Below are positions 18,155-27,372 of a DNA stretch of 64,000 nucleotides, piece by piece. Both the position numbers and the translations under genes were made by a program. The stretch covers positions 1-64,000 of the forward strand of contig NZ_JANJZD010000004.1 of the NCBI RefSeq assembly GCF_024623325.1, written 5' to 3'. Origin of the DNA: Acetatifactor muris. Its GTDB lineage: Bacteria; Bacillota; Clostridia; Lachnospirales; Lachnospiraceae. The first letter of the stretch is position 1. Every line of letters starts with the position of its first letter. The notes beneath the pieces are model-generated. The model saw only the letters and a list, made by a program, of their open reading frames with translations, had not been told where the DNA came from and did not search any database.

Positions 18155-19657
18155 ATGTACAGGAAGAGGGCGGGAGGATGGCTGAAACACTTTGATTTTA
18201 TCCTGCTTGATGTGCTGTGCCTGCAGGCAGCCTTCATGCTGGCCTATGCGGTGCGGATGGGCCCGTCCAGTCCCTATGGGGACGGGGAATACAGAGGGAT
18301 AGGGATTGTGCTTTTGCTGGCGGCGGTGGCAGCGGCCCTTTTATCAGGTACTTTCAGCGGGGTGCTGAGGAGGGGATTTTATGAGGAATTTACGATGACG
18401 CTGCGCCATGCCTGTCTGGTGGAAGTCATTGGGGTTCTGTACCTGTTTACGGCCCAGAAAAGCGTGGGCGGCGCCCGGTTTGTGATTTATCTCACAGGGA
18501 TTCTCTATATATGCACGGGATACTTTTCCAGGCTTTTGTGGAAGGCGCTGCTGCTTAAGCGGAAGGCGGCGGAGGGAGAGAGACGTTCTCTGCTGGTGGT
18601 GACGGAATCCGGGATGGTGCAGGAGGTGCTGGCAGATCTGCGGTCTCAGGAGACGGAGCAATTTAACATCACAGGGATTGCACTTCTGGACAGGAAGAGG
18701 AAAGCAGATGCCGTGAGGGAGGCGAAAGAATGGATTTATGACCTGCCTGTGAAGAGAGAACAGGAAGACATAGAAGTGGTGGCAGGTGCAGAGGATATCA
18801 TAGAGGCGGTATGCCGCAGCTGGGTGGATGAGGCGCTGATAGCGCTGCCCCGGAGCGTTCCCTATCCGGAGGAGCTGGTGGAAAAGCTGGCAGGAATGGG
18901 AGTAGTTGTTCATGTCAGCGTCTTCCGGGCGGGAAGTGAAACGGGGATGCGGCAGTTTGTGGATCATCTGGGAGAGTATACGGTACTGACCACCAGCATC
19001 AGTTATGCCACGCCGCTGCAGCAGTTCGTGAAGCGTGCCATGGATATCGCAGGAGGGATTGTGGGCTGTGTGATGACGGCGGTGCTGTTCCTTTTTCTGG
19101 CGCCGGCCATCCTGGCTGCATCTCCGGGTCCTGTGTTTTTTACCCAGGAAAGAGTGGGGAGAAATGGAAAGAAATTTAAGATCTATAAATTCCGCAGCAT
19201 GTATGTAGATGCGGAGAAGCGCAAGAAGGAGCTGCTGGAGAAGAACCGTCACGGGGACGGGCTGATGTTCAAGCTGGAGGGGGATCCCCGGATTATCGGA
19301 TGTAAGGTGCGTCCTGACGGCAGGGTGAAAAAGGGGCTGGGGAATTTTATGAGAGACTACAGCCTGGATGAGTTCCCGCAGTTTTTCAACGTATTAAAGG
19401 GGGATATGAGCCTGGTGGGGACCAGGCCTCCCACGGTGGACGAATGGGAGAGGTATGAGCCGCATCACAGGGCAAGGCTTGCGGTGCGGCCGGGAATTAC
19501 GGGGTTGTGGCAGGTCAGCGGCCGGAGTAAGATCACGGACTTCGAGGAAGTGGTCAGGCTGGACACGAAGTACATCACAGAGTGGAGTATGGGGATGGAT
19601 TTGCGGATTCTGTTTCGGACTGTGGGGGCAGTTCTGGGACGAGACGGAGCCATGTGA
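18155..19657 (+). CDS. Polyprenyl-phosphate sugar-1-phosphate transferase (initiating enzyme)
   Basis: About 500 residues, the length of WbaP/CpsE-type enzymes. Four to five transmembrane helices (about 10-135) and a Rossmann-like middle region precede the catalytic bacterial sugar transferase domain (about 285-500). That domain starts KRAMDIAGGIVG and contains QERVGRNGKKFKIYKFRSM, RDYSLDEFPQFFNV and LVGTRPP. It would place the first sugar phosphate on undecaprenyl phosphate at the inner membrane face and so begins each repeat unit. The sugar (glucose, galactose or another) cannot be told. AGGGAGTTGAATT precedes the ATG. Confidence 0.9.
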   Translation: MYRKRAGGWLKHFDFILLDVLCLQAAFMLAYAVRMGPSSPYGDGEYRGIGIVLLLAAVAAALLSGTFSGVLRRGFYEEFTMTLRHACLVEVIGVLYLFTAQKSVGGARFVIYLTGILYICTGYFSRLLWKALLLKRKAAEGERRSLLVVTESGMVQEVLADLRSQETEQFNITGIALLDRKRKADAVREAKEWIYDLPVKREQEDIEVVAGAEDIIEAVCRSWVDEALIALPRSVPYPEELVEKLAGMGVVVHVSVFRAGSETGMRQFVDHLGEYTVLTTSISYATPLQQFVKRAMDIAGGIVGCVMTAVLFLFLAPAILAASPGPVFFTQERVGRNGKKFKIYKFRSMYVDAEKRKKELLEKNRHGDGLMFKLEGDPRIIGCKVRPDGRVKKGLGNFMRDYSLDEFPQFFNVLKGDMSLVGTRPPTVDEWERYEPHHRARLAVRPGITGLWQVSGRSKITDFEEVVRLDTKYITEWSMGMDLRILFRTVGAVLGRDGAM

Positions 19658-19701
19658 AAGGTCATTGTAAAGGTGAGTGCCGGCAGTAAAGGGAGATTAA
19701 A

Positions 19702-20451
19702 ATGGAGTATTGTTACGGACATGAACGCGAAATCAGGACAAAGGATTTATTGATCTATATTCTATATAAATGGCGTTCTATTTTGTTGACAGCAATGGCA
19801 GGCTGTGTATTAGCCGGTATCTATACAGTGTGGAATATTTCAGCAACTGCTTCAAATGATACAGAGAATTTATGGCAAAAGCTGTGGAATGGACAAAATG
19901 CAGTCCTTAAAAAATGGGTGTTCATAGGTTTTGCAGCCGGTATTCTTGTAAGCATGTTTTACCATGCAATGGGTTATACAAGCAGTGATAAAATTCGTGG
20001 AGAGCGGGAACTTAAGGAGCGGTATGGGTATCATTTGCTGGGCGTATTCCACCACAGGAAAAAAAGGTGTTTCTTATCCTGTATTGATCGACAGCTGGAA
20101 AAATGGGAGGGATATTCAAAGGATATTTCAGAAGAAGAAACATATAGGATCATTGCTGCAAACATAACAAACCTGGCAGGAGACGGAGGTCTGCTTCTGG
20201 TGACGGGCACTGTCGATATTGAGAGATTACAGGAATTTTCAAGCATAATCTTAACACAGTTAAATGAAAATATTCTGCTGGTGACAGGATCTGATATGAG
20301 TGAAAATGCAGATACATTGGAGGCACTGGCGGAATGTGATGCTGTAATCTTAGTAGAGGAAAGAAATAAATCATCAAGGGTAAAAATTCAAAGAGAGCAG
20401 GACAGTATAGAAGCATTCGGCAAAAATGTAATGGGATACGTTCTGTTGTAA
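19702..20451 (+). CDS. Wzz-like membrane protein with degenerate BY-kinase domain
   Basis: 249 residues with two membrane helices (about 28-48 and 72-92) flanking a shortened extracytoplasmic loop, as in polysaccharide co-polymerases. The C-terminal part (about 100-249) follows the order of bacterial tyrosine kinases: LLLVTGTVD where Walker A belongs and CDAVILVEE, then FGKNVMGYVLL, at the end. The phosphate-binding GKT is missing and no Tyr cluster is present. It is thus probably a pseudokinase co-polymerase setting chain length. It lies between the initiating transferase and a WecG-type transferase with short gaps. Confidence 0.6.
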   Translation: MEYCYGHEREIRTKDLLIYILYKWRSILLTAMAGCVLAGIYTVWNISATASNDTENLWQKLWNGQNAVLKKWVFIGFAAGILVSMFYHAMGYTSSDKIRGERELKERYGYHLLGVFHHRKKRCFLSCIDRQLEKWEGYSKDISEEETYRIIAANITNLAGDGGLLLVTGTVDIERLQEFSSIILTQLNENILLVTGSDMSENADTLEALAECDAVILVEERNKSSRVKIQREQDSIEAFGKNVMGYVLL

Positions 20452-20477
20452 GGAATGCGGAGAAAGCAATAGATATT

Positions 20478-21260
20478 ATGGAAAATATGTGCACACAGTC
20501 AATACATAAGATTGATAAATCTCTGATCCCTGTCTGCAATATCATGGGTGTGAACATAGCAGCGATAGATATGGAATGGCTGATTGATTTTACAATACAA
20601 AATATTAGAAATCTGGATGGAGATTATTGTTGTGTGGCAAATGTGCATACTACTGTGACAGCATGGAAAGATAAGGAATATTGTGAGATACAAAATAAGA
20701 GTGTCATAGCGATTCCTGATGGAGGCCCCCTTTCTTCCATAGGGAGGAAAAGAGGGTTCAGAAATATGAAGCGGACAACCGGGCCGGATTACATGGAAGA
20801 AATTTTTAAGATATCGGTTCAAGAGGGATACAGACATTTCTTTTACGGGGCAGAGGAGGAAACACTTAAAAAGCTGAGAGAGGAAATTGAGAATAAGTAC
20901 CCGGGAATACAGATTGTCGGAACGTACAGCCCGCCTTTCCGGCCGCTGTCAAGGGAGGAAGATTTCGAGATTGTGAATAAAATAAATGACAGCTGTCCGG
21001 ACTTTTTGTGGGTAGGATTGGGAGCACCAAAGCAGGAAAGATGGATGGCTGAACATAAAGGGAAAATACGGGGGTTTATGGTAGGCGTGGGGGCCGGATT
21101 TGATTACTTTGCGGGGAATATCAGAAGAGCTCCCATGTGGATGCAGAAACATAACATGGAATGGGCCTATCGGCTGATGCAGGAACCTGGGAGATTGTTT
21201 GGAAGGTACCTGCATACAAATATGAGCTTTATCTGGAATGCATGGTTGAAGGGAAGATAG
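20478..21260 (+). CDS. WecG/TagA/CpsF family glycosyltransferase
   Basis: 260 residues covering the whole GT26 fold. Recognisable motifs are PDGGPLSSIGR, RTTGPDYMEEIF, FFYGAEEETLKKL, FLWVGLGAPKQERWM and GVGAGFDYFAGNIRRAP. Family members add N-acetylmannosaminuronic acid or N-acetylmannosamine to lipid-linked GlcNAc. Here it probably adds the second sugar of the repeat unit. It follows the Wzz-like gene by 26 bases. Confidence 0.88.
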   Translation: MENMCTQSIHKIDKSLIPVCNIMGVNIAAIDMEWLIDFTIQNIRNLDGDYCCVANVHTTVTAWKDKEYCEIQNKSVIAIPDGGPLSSIGRKRGFRNMKRTTGPDYMEEIFKISVQEGYRHFFYGAEEETLKKLREEIENKYPGIQIVGTYSPPFRPLSREEDFEIVNKINDSCPDFLWVGLGAPKQERWMAEHKGKIRGFMVGVGAGFDYFAGNIRRAPMWMQKHNMEWAYRLMQEPGRLFGRYLHTNMSFIWNAWLKGR

Positions 21261-21301
21261 GATATTCTGGAAGTAAGCTTTCTGAAGGGAAGATAGATTG
21301 T

Positions 21302-22471
21302 ATGCCGGATATAAAAATGTGGAACGAAAAGGGAAGAGATGATTTTCAGAATAACAATTTCTTTTTTTGTGTTTTTTTCTTTCTGATGGTCTGTGCGAAA
21401 GGGACAGGCCTGGACAGCAGTGACTCTGTTTATTTTTTAATGGCTATTATTTCTATTCCCTTTTGGGTGCTATACGTTACTTCACTTAGCTGGAGTCCCG
21501 CCACACTGAGATATGCAATGACGATATTTGCCATTGCCTGTATTACGACTCTTATTACAAAAAAGACGGGGATCATGCTTTCTGTGATGGCAATGATTGC
21601 CGTGAAGGATATGGAACGTGAAAGGCTGATGCGGTGGATCCTGAAATTATGGGCCTGTTGTATGGCAATGGTATTTCTTTGTGTACGATGCGGAATCATT
21701 CCGGATAAAGTAGTAAGTGAAAACGGAAAAATCTGGCACGGGATGGGCTATGGGACAGGCAACATATTCCATGCTTCCGCAGTAATATTGATAATTCTGT
21801 ATATGTATTATAGAAAAGAGAAAATATCATATGCTGAGCTTTTCCTGCTGTGCCTGACAAATCTGTTTGTATATCAATATTCTGCCAGCAGAACCGGCTT
21901 GATCATCGGAAGTTTTTCTGTTGTACTTGACACGGTATTAAAGCTTTTTCGAAAGAGAGAGGGCTTTATGAAATGGATGATGTTTGGGTTGACGGCAGGA
22001 ATGATTTTAGTGTTTTCCTTCAGCTTTCTGCTGCCTGTAATGTACAACGGGGACTGGGGAAGCAATAGTTTGGCAAGTGTGCTGAATCGGGCGTTAACAG
22101 GAAGGATTCAACATGGGAAAACGGTTTTTCTGTCGGATCCGATTACTGTGTTTGGTAATCCCAATGAATTGAGTGCCTTTCTTGACAATTCCTATATGTT
22201 TTTATTAATGAAATATGGGATTGCTGTGACGCTTATGATTGGTACGATATATGTCCTGGCAGTCAAAAGCATGATTCATAGGAAAGATATTTATGGAATT
22301 TATGCAGTTTCGTTATTTGTTATTTATGGCTTTACGGAGCAGTTTTTTGTGAATAGTTTTATGAATTATTCTTTACTGCTTGTAGGAAACGAGATAATGA
22401 ATATTGTATTGAGAGGGCAGGGGCAGGCATATAGTCTCCAGGAGAGAAGGACAGATGTACAATTTGAATAA
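21302..22471 (+). CDS. Wzy-like polysaccharide polymerase / O-antigen ligase family
   Basis: About 389 residues and roughly ten hydrophobic segments. The stretch YSASRTGLIIGS and the large loop before the last helices are typical of the Wzy_C/O-antigen polymerase type. It would join lipid-linked repeat units outside the membrane. Longer in-frame starts (21161, 21242) overlap the previous gene or lack a ribosome site. ATG at 21302 follows GAAGGGAAG, though at 11 bases. The same TGAAGGGAAGATAG string occurs twice just upstream (about 21247-21260 and 21283-21296). It overlaps hldE by 17 bases. Confidence 0.72.
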   Translation: MPDIKMWNEKGRDDFQNNNFFFCVFFFLMVCAKGTGLDSSDSVYFLMAIISIPFWVLYVTSLSWSPATLRYAMTIFAIACITTLITKKTGIMLSVMAMIAVKDMERERLMRWILKLWACCMAMVFLCVRCGIIPDKVVSENGKIWHGMGYGTGNIFHASAVILIILYMYYRKEKISYAELFLLCLTNLFVYQYSASRTGLIIGSFSVVLDTVLKLFRKREGFMKWMMFGLTAGMILVFSFSFLLPVMYNGDWGSNSLASVLNRALTGRIQHGKTVFLSDPITVFGNPNELSAFLDNSYMFLLMKYGIAVTLMIGTIYVLAVKSMIHRKDIYGIYAVSLFVIYGFTEQFFVNSFMNYSLLLVGNEIMNIVLRGQGQAYSLQERRTDVQFE

Positions 22472-23888
22472 CATAGAAAAGAAAAGTATATTGGTCATCG
22501 GGGACGTTATGCTTGACGTTTACTACAATGGTGAGGTAAAGCGTATCTCTCCGGAAGCGCCGGTTCCTGTATTTCGAAAACATTCAGAGCGCTGCACGGC
22601 AGGCGGCGCTGCAAATGTGGCTGTGAATCTGGCGGCTGCGGATCAGAAGGTTTCCATATTGACAATCCTCGGAAAAGACAATGCAGGAGAAAAAATAAAA
22701 GAGCTTTTCAGTATAAATGGTATCAATACGGATCTGGTACTTGAATTCAATCGGGATACGACAGTGAAAACCAGATTTCTGGCAAGTAATAATCAGCAGG
22801 TCATGCGGCTTGATGTGGAAGATACAAAGCTGCTGAGTCATGAAGAAGCAGGAACAGTGCTGAATTTATTAAAAGAAAAAATACAGGCATATGAGCTGAT
22901 AGTGGTATCGGATTATATGAAAGGTCTATTGAGCCGCCAGGTGATGCAGGGAATCCTGTCCATGGCAAGAGAGGTGGCAGTCCCTGTCATTGTGGATGTG
23001 AAGGATCCGGAGGCGGAAAAATATAAAGGTGCTTACCTGTTGAAGCCAAATCTGAATGAGCTGAAGCAAATGACAGGTATGAGGATAGAAAGTGAAGAAG
23101 AAATTGCAGAGGCTTCGGAGATTCTGCGGAGGAGATGCGGATGCGAATATGTGCTGACTACCTGTGGGGCAAAGGGCATGGTATTGGTGGGCGATGGGGA
23201 AGGACCGTATTTCGTTAAGGCCAGGGGCAGAGAAGTCTTCGATGTGACGGGAGCCGGAGATACTGCAATTGCTTATCTGGCTGCGTGTATGGCAAATAAG
23301 ATGCATATCAGAGAGGCCGTTTCTATCGCAAACTGTGCTTCCGGACTGCAGGTTGCCAAAATCGGGACATCTTCCGTATGTTGGAGTGAAGTCCGGGCAT
23401 ATCTGACAGAAGATAAGGCGGGTACAACATATAAGAGAATAGAAGGAGCAACTGTCCGAAGTTTTCGCAGAAACCATCCTGACGAAAAAATTGTTTTTAC
23501 AAATGGATGTTTTGATATCTTACATACAGGGCATATTCGGTATCTACGGGAGGCCGCAAAGCTGGGAGATATTCTGGTAGTGGGATTAAACAGTGATGCA
23601 TCGGTAAAACGGCTGAAGGGACCGGACAGGCCTGTAAACCCACTTGAGGATCGAGAGGAGCTTCTCTGTGCGCTGGAATTCGTAGATTATGTTGTGGCTT
23701 TTGAGGAGGACACGCCATATCAGCTGATTGAAATGATTCAACCGGATATCCTGACAAAAGGCGGAGATTATGCACCGGATGAAGTAGTTGGAAAGGATAT
23801 CGTGGAAGGGCGGGGAGGAAGACTGGTACTGATTCCTTTTGTGGATGGAAAGTCTACTTCCAATATGATTCAAAGGATTAGAAGTTGA
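22455..23888 (+). CDS. hldE: Bifunctional heptose-7-phosphate kinase / heptose-1-phosphate adenylyltransferase
   Basis: 477 residues, the length of fused HldE. Residues about 1-320 are a PfkB/ribokinase fold (VIGDVMLDVYYNGEVKRISPE, then DVTGAGDTAIAYL with the catalytic Asp). Residues about 340-477 are the nucleotidyltransferase (FTNGCFDILHTGHIRYL with HxGH, and later TKGGDY). It phosphorylates D-glycero-D-manno-heptose 7-phosphate at C1 and, after GmhB, forms ADP-heptose. Fused HldE is standard in Gram-negatives and less expected here. Followed immediately by gmhA and gmhB, it completes the pathway up to ADP-D-glycero-beta-D-manno-heptose. No HldD epimerase gene is seen. Confidence 0.92.
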   Translation: MYNLNNIEKKSILVIGDVMLDVYYNGEVKRISPEAPVPVFRKHSERCTAGGAANVAVNLAAADQKVSILTILGKDNAGEKIKELFSINGINTDLVLEFNRDTTVKTRFLASNNQQVMRLDVEDTKLLSHEEAGTVLNLLKEKIQAYELIVVSDYMKGLLSRQVMQGILSMAREVAVPVIVDVKDPEAEKYKGAYLLKPNLNELKQMTGMRIESEEEIAEASEILRRRCGCEYVLTTCGAKGMVLVGDGEGPYFVKARGREVFDVTGAGDTAIAYLAACMANKMHIREAVSIANCASGLQVAKIGTSSVCWSEVRAYLTEDKAGTTYKRIEGATVRSFRRNHPDEKIVFTNGCFDILHTGHIRYLREAAKLGDILVVGLNSDASVKRLKGPDRPVNPLEDREELLCALEFVDYVVAFEEDTPYQLIEMIQPDILTKGGDYAPDEVVGKDIVEGRGGRLVLIPFVDGKSTSNMIQRIRS

Positions 23889-23903
23889 TGAGAGAGGGAA
23901 ATT

Positions 23904-24482
23904 ATGCATGAGCTGATTCGGAACCGGATACAGGACAGCATCAATATCAAAAGGGCTGTTTTATCGGATGACATTTTTCTGGAGACGATATCTGCGCTGG
24001 CGAATGAGATTATCTGCTCCATGAAAGAAGGAAGGAAACTGATTTTATGCGGGAATGGCGGTTCTGCATCTGATGCGCTGCATTTTGCAGGGGAAATCAC
24101 AGGCCGTTTTCAAAGGGAGAGGCGTGCCTGGCCGGTAGTTGTACTGAACGCAGATGTGGCTACGATGACGGCTATTGCCAACGATTACGGTTATGAGAAA
24201 GTATTTGCAAGGCAGGCGGAAGGACACGTATCCAAAGGGGATGTATTCATTGGCATCAGTACGAGCGGGAATTCGGAAAATGTGTATCAGGCCGTTTTGA
24301 CAGCAAAAAGACTGGGGGCGAAAACCGCGGCACTTCTGGGAGGTGATGGTGGGAAGACAGGAAAGGAAGTGGACTATCCTGCCATTGTTCCATGCGGAAT
24401 TGCGGCAAGGGTTCAGGAAAGTCATATTATGCTGATTCATATTTTATGTGAGCTGATTGAGGATGGCCTTTTGGGAATATAG
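23904..24482 (+). CDS. gmhA: Sedoheptulose-7-phosphate isomerase
   Basis: 192 residues with a SIS sugar-isomerase fold: CGNGGSASDALHFAGE, then TAIANDYGYEKVFARQ and GISTSGNSENV. The length and motifs match GmhA, which makes D-glycero-D-manno-heptose 7-phosphate from sedoheptulose 7-phosphate. It is 15 bases downstream of hldE. The conserved His of the last helix is present in ESHIMLIHILCE. Confidence 0.93.
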   Translation: MHELIRNRIQDSINIKRAVLSDDIFLETISALANEIICSMKEGRKLILCGNGGSASDALHFAGEITGRFQRERRAWPVVVLNADVATMTAIANDYGYEKVFARQAEGHVSKGDVFIGISTSGNSENVYQAVLTAKRLGAKTAALLGGDGGKTGKEVDYPAIVPCGIAARVQESHIMLIHILCELIEDGLLGI

Positions 24483-24501
24483 GCAGGTTATTGTGGAGAA
24501 T

Positions 24502-25095
24502 ATGGAGAAAGCTGTTTTTCTGGACAGGGATGGAACTATCAATGTGGAAAGGAATTATTTATACAGACAGGAAGATTTTGCATTTCTGCCGGGGGTACTG
24601 GAGGGGCTCAGGTTATTGCAGAAGGACGGATTCCGACTGATTATAGTAACGAACCAGTCGGGCATCGGCAGGGGGTATTACAGCGAAGCAGATTTTCTGA
24701 AACTTACAGATTGGATGGTAGAAGTGCTGGCGTCACAGGATATTACTATTTCCAGGGTATATTATTGTCCGCATCTTCCGGATGCGGAGAACATTCGATA
24801 CCGAAAGGCGTGCAACTGCAGGAAACCGGCACTGGGAATGTTCCGGCAGGCAGTAACTGATTTCAATATTAATTTACATGCAAGCTATGCTGTAGGAGAC
24901 CGGATGAGGGATTGCAGCATTTGTCTGGAGACGGATTGTAAGGGGTACCTGATCGGACAGTCGGAAGAGCAGGATATTGTGGAAAGGGTAAAGGCGGGTG
25001 AATATAAACGGATTGCCTATAAAGAAAATCTGTATGAATGTGCTCTGGATATTTGTATGAATACGCTGCAGATACCTGGAGGGGAGAGAAAGTAA
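24502..25095 (+). CDS. gmhB: D-glycero-D-manno-heptose 1,7-bisphosphate phosphatase
   Basis: About 197 residues of HAD phosphatase. The nucleophile motif FLDRDGTIN is at residues 5-13, followed by VTNQSGIGRGYY. A Cys/His zinc cluster (CPHLP, then CNCRKP) marks the GmhB/HisB-N subgroup. It removes the C7 phosphate between the two HldE reactions. The start at 24502 follows TGGAGAAT. An upstream ATG at 24457 lies inside gmhA. The last 40 residues (after GQSEEQDIVERV) extend beyond the catalytic core. Confidence 0.9.
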   Translation: MEKAVFLDRDGTINVERNYLYRQEDFAFLPGVLEGLRLLQKDGFRLIIVTNQSGIGRGYYSEADFLKLTDWMVEVLASQDITISRVYYCPHLPDAENIRYRKACNCRKPALGMFRQAVTDFNINLHASYAVGDRMRDCSICLETDCKGYLIGQSEEQDIVERVKAGEYKRIAYKENLYECALDICMNTLQIPGGERK

Positions 25096-25103
25096 AAAGG
25101 TGA

Positions 25104-26351
25104 ATGGTTTCTGTTTACCTGGAATGGGGATATCTGATGATTGGAAAATTAAAAAGATGGTTTTCCATTTGGAAAGTGCAGTTTCAGCTGCAGAATATCG
25201 AAAATAGAAAATGTGGAGCGCAGGATGGAATCTTGCTTATCAAGCTGGATGCGATAGGGGATTTTATCATATGGCTGGATAGTGCAAAAGAGTATCGGAA
25301 ATTGTTCCCCCAAAAAAAGATATCTTTGATGTGTAATGAGATTTGCAGACCGATTGCGGAAAATACCGGATATTTTGATAAGATTCTTGCTGTGGATATG
25401 AAAAAGCTGGAAACAGACAGGGGTTATTTCCAGCAAATGACAGACGGATTGAAGAAATTATCTTTTGATATGTTGATACAGACTGAGTATTCCCGCACTC
25501 TGCATATGGATATGCTTGCGGCTTCCATATCGGCGAGAGAAAAAGTCGGATATGAATGTGACGAATCCCGTTTAAATTTGAGCCGGCGTTTATTGTTTCA
25601 CAGGAACAGGAAGAGAGTGGACAGCATCTATGACCGGATGATTCCGGCGGATAGTCTGACCAAAATGGAATTGAAGCGCAATGCAGATTTTTTACGGGGA
25701 CTTGGCCTTACAGATTTCAAGTCAGCGACTCCGAGATTGCAGGTGATGGAAGAGAAGAGGGCACTTGTCCCAAAAGAACCTTATTTTGTGATTTTTCCTG
25801 GAGGAAGCTCGAGAATTAAGTCCTGGCGAACAGAGCGTTTTTCCGAAATTATAGACTATATCCTGGATAAGACGGAATGGAGTGCATATATTTGTGGCTC
25901 GCAGGGGGAAAAGGAACTGTATGAACAGATAGTACGACATGGCAACAGGAAAGAGAAAATCATAAATTATTGCGGGAAGACAGATTTGCCGGAGCTGGCA
26001 GAGGTAGTGCGGAATGCCAGGCTGGTAATCAGCAATGACACAAGCGGTATTCATTATGCCGCAGCCACAGGGACGAAAGCAGTCTGCATCATGGGTGATC
26101 AGTCATATGGAAGGTTTCTGCCGTACGATGCGGATGTCAACAACGATTGCATAGTGGCCTGTGATGCCGGATTGGGGTGCAGAGGATGTGTGCATAAAGG
26201 GATGACATTGAGATGTGTTTTGTATCTGCTGAGAAAGGGATGTTATCTGTGTGTGGATTCGGTGGATGTGGAGCGGGTGAAGCGTGCGGTGGATAAAATG
26301 ATTAACAGGAAAATTTATACTATGAGTATATTCCCAGAAAGGAAAAACTGA
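25104..26351 (+). CDS. GT9 family (heptosyltransferase-like) glycosyltransferase
   Basis: About 415 residues with a GT-B fold of the ADP-heptose:LPS heptosyltransferase family. It has an N-terminal LIKLDAIGDFI strand-loop, VIFPGGSSRIKSWRTERFSEI at the start of the second domain and SNDTSGIHYAAATGTKAVCIMG as donor-site signature. Next to hldE-gmhA-gmhB it is the natural candidate to transfer heptose from ADP-heptose onto the growing surface glycan. Five Cys residues in CDAGLGCRGC and CYLC near the C-terminus are unusual. The start could also be the ATG at 25137. Confidence 0.85.
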   Translation: MVSVYLEWGYLMIGKLKRWFSIWKVQFQLQNIENRKCGAQDGILLIKLDAIGDFIIWLDSAKEYRKLFPQKKISLMCNEICRPIAENTGYFDKILAVDMKKLETDRGYFQQMTDGLKKLSFDMLIQTEYSRTLHMDMLAASISAREKVGYECDESRLNLSRRLLFHRNRKRVDSIYDRMIPADSLTKMELKRNADFLRGLGLTDFKSATPRLQVMEEKRALVPKEPYFVIFPGGSSRIKSWRTERFSEIIDYILDKTEWSAYICGSQGEKELYEQIVRHGNRKEKIINYCGKTDLPELAEVVRNARLVISNDTSGIHYAAATGTKAVCIMGDQSYGRFLPYDADVNNDCIVACDAGLGCRGCVHKGMTLRCVLYLLRKGCYLCVDSVDVERVKRAVDKMINRKIYTMSIFPERKN

Positions 26352-27314
26352 ATGGAGACACAAGTAGAGCCAGGCGTTCAGAATGTAATTTGTGCGCCTG
26401 TTGCTATTGCAACACTTAATAGATATTTGCATTTGAAAGCGTGTATAGATTCTTTAGCGGCAAATAAATTAGCCCCATATACTGAAATATTTATTTCATT
26501 AGATTTTCCTCCCACACCTAAATATGAATCAGGATATCGCCAGGTAAAGGCTTATCTTGAAGCAGGAATACAGGGATTTAAGCAGGTTCATGTTTTTTAT
26601 CAAAATGAAAATCTAGGACCTGGCGGTAACGGAAGATTTCTTATGAGAAAGATTGAAGAAAGGTTTGACAAATATATTAGCACAGAAGATGATAATATTT
26701 TTTCTCAAAACTTTTTGGAATATATGAATTGGGCTTTGAAAAGATACGAAGATAATGAAGATATTATTGGTGTTACAGGATATTCACAAGATGTTTGTTG
26801 GCATCATACGGGATCGTCAGTTCAAATTTTAAATAATGAATATAATGCATGGGGCTCTGGTATATGGATTCATAAAAGAAATAAATTAATTTCAATATTT
26901 GAAGCGGGTTATATGGATAGTGCAGTTAGGAAAAAATCTTTTTTTATAAAACTTTTAACGAAACGACCGGATTTGATACCGGAGTGGTTGCGCCTAATAA
27001 GGGGAAAAGAGACTGTAACAAGAAGGAATGGGAAAATTATTCTATGCGATGTTACATTGACTATGTATATGTTGCTTGAAAACAAATATTCAATCATGCC
27101 TACTGTTACTAAGGTCAATAACAAGGGCTGGGATGGTTCCGGCCTCAATTGCAGTGAATTTGATTATGATCAACCTGAGATGGATAGTTCGAGAGATTGG
27201 CTTCCTTTAGAGAAAGATATTATTTTTGATGCCAGCTCCAATGCCAGGATATTAAAGAAGTATTTTTGTAAAATTAAAATAAAACGGCTGAAAAATAGAA
27301 TCTGCAAAAAATAG
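26352..27314 (+). CDS. GT-A type glycosyltransferase (GT2-like)
   Basis: 320 residues. Features of a GT-A transferase are visible: an opening strand APVAIATLNRYLHLKACIDSL, then ENLGPGGNGRFLMR and STEDDNIFSQ, where EDD is the metal-binding acidic motif. The C-terminal third is basic. This is the first of the markedly AT-rich genes, so it probably came from another source than the heptose genes before it. It starts directly after the GT9 stop codon, preceded by GAAAGGAAAAAC. The donor sugar is unknown. Confidence 0.8.
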   Translation: METQVEPGVQNVICAPVAIATLNRYLHLKACIDSLAANKLAPYTEIFISLDFPPTPKYESGYRQVKAYLEAGIQGFKQVHVFYQNENLGPGGNGRFLMRKIEERFDKYISTEDDNIFSQNFLEYMNWALKRYEDNEDIIGVTGYSQDVCWHHTGSSVQILNNEYNAWGSGIWIHKRNKLISIFEAGYMDSAVRKKSFFIKLLTKRPDLIPEWLRLIRGKETVTRRNGKIILCDVTLTMYMLLENKYSIMPTVTKVNNKGWDGSGLNCSEFDYDQPEMDSSRDWLPLEKDIIFDASSNARILKKYFCKIKIKRLKNRICKK

Positions 27315-27372
27315 TTTCTGTGGATGAACGGTAAACAATTACAATCTTTAAATATATGGAAGGGGGAATGAG

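Noticed and set aside
17998-18195. 65-codon frame before the initiating transferase
   Set aside because: Very basic and repetitive, runs into the next gene in another frame, and has no ribosome site.
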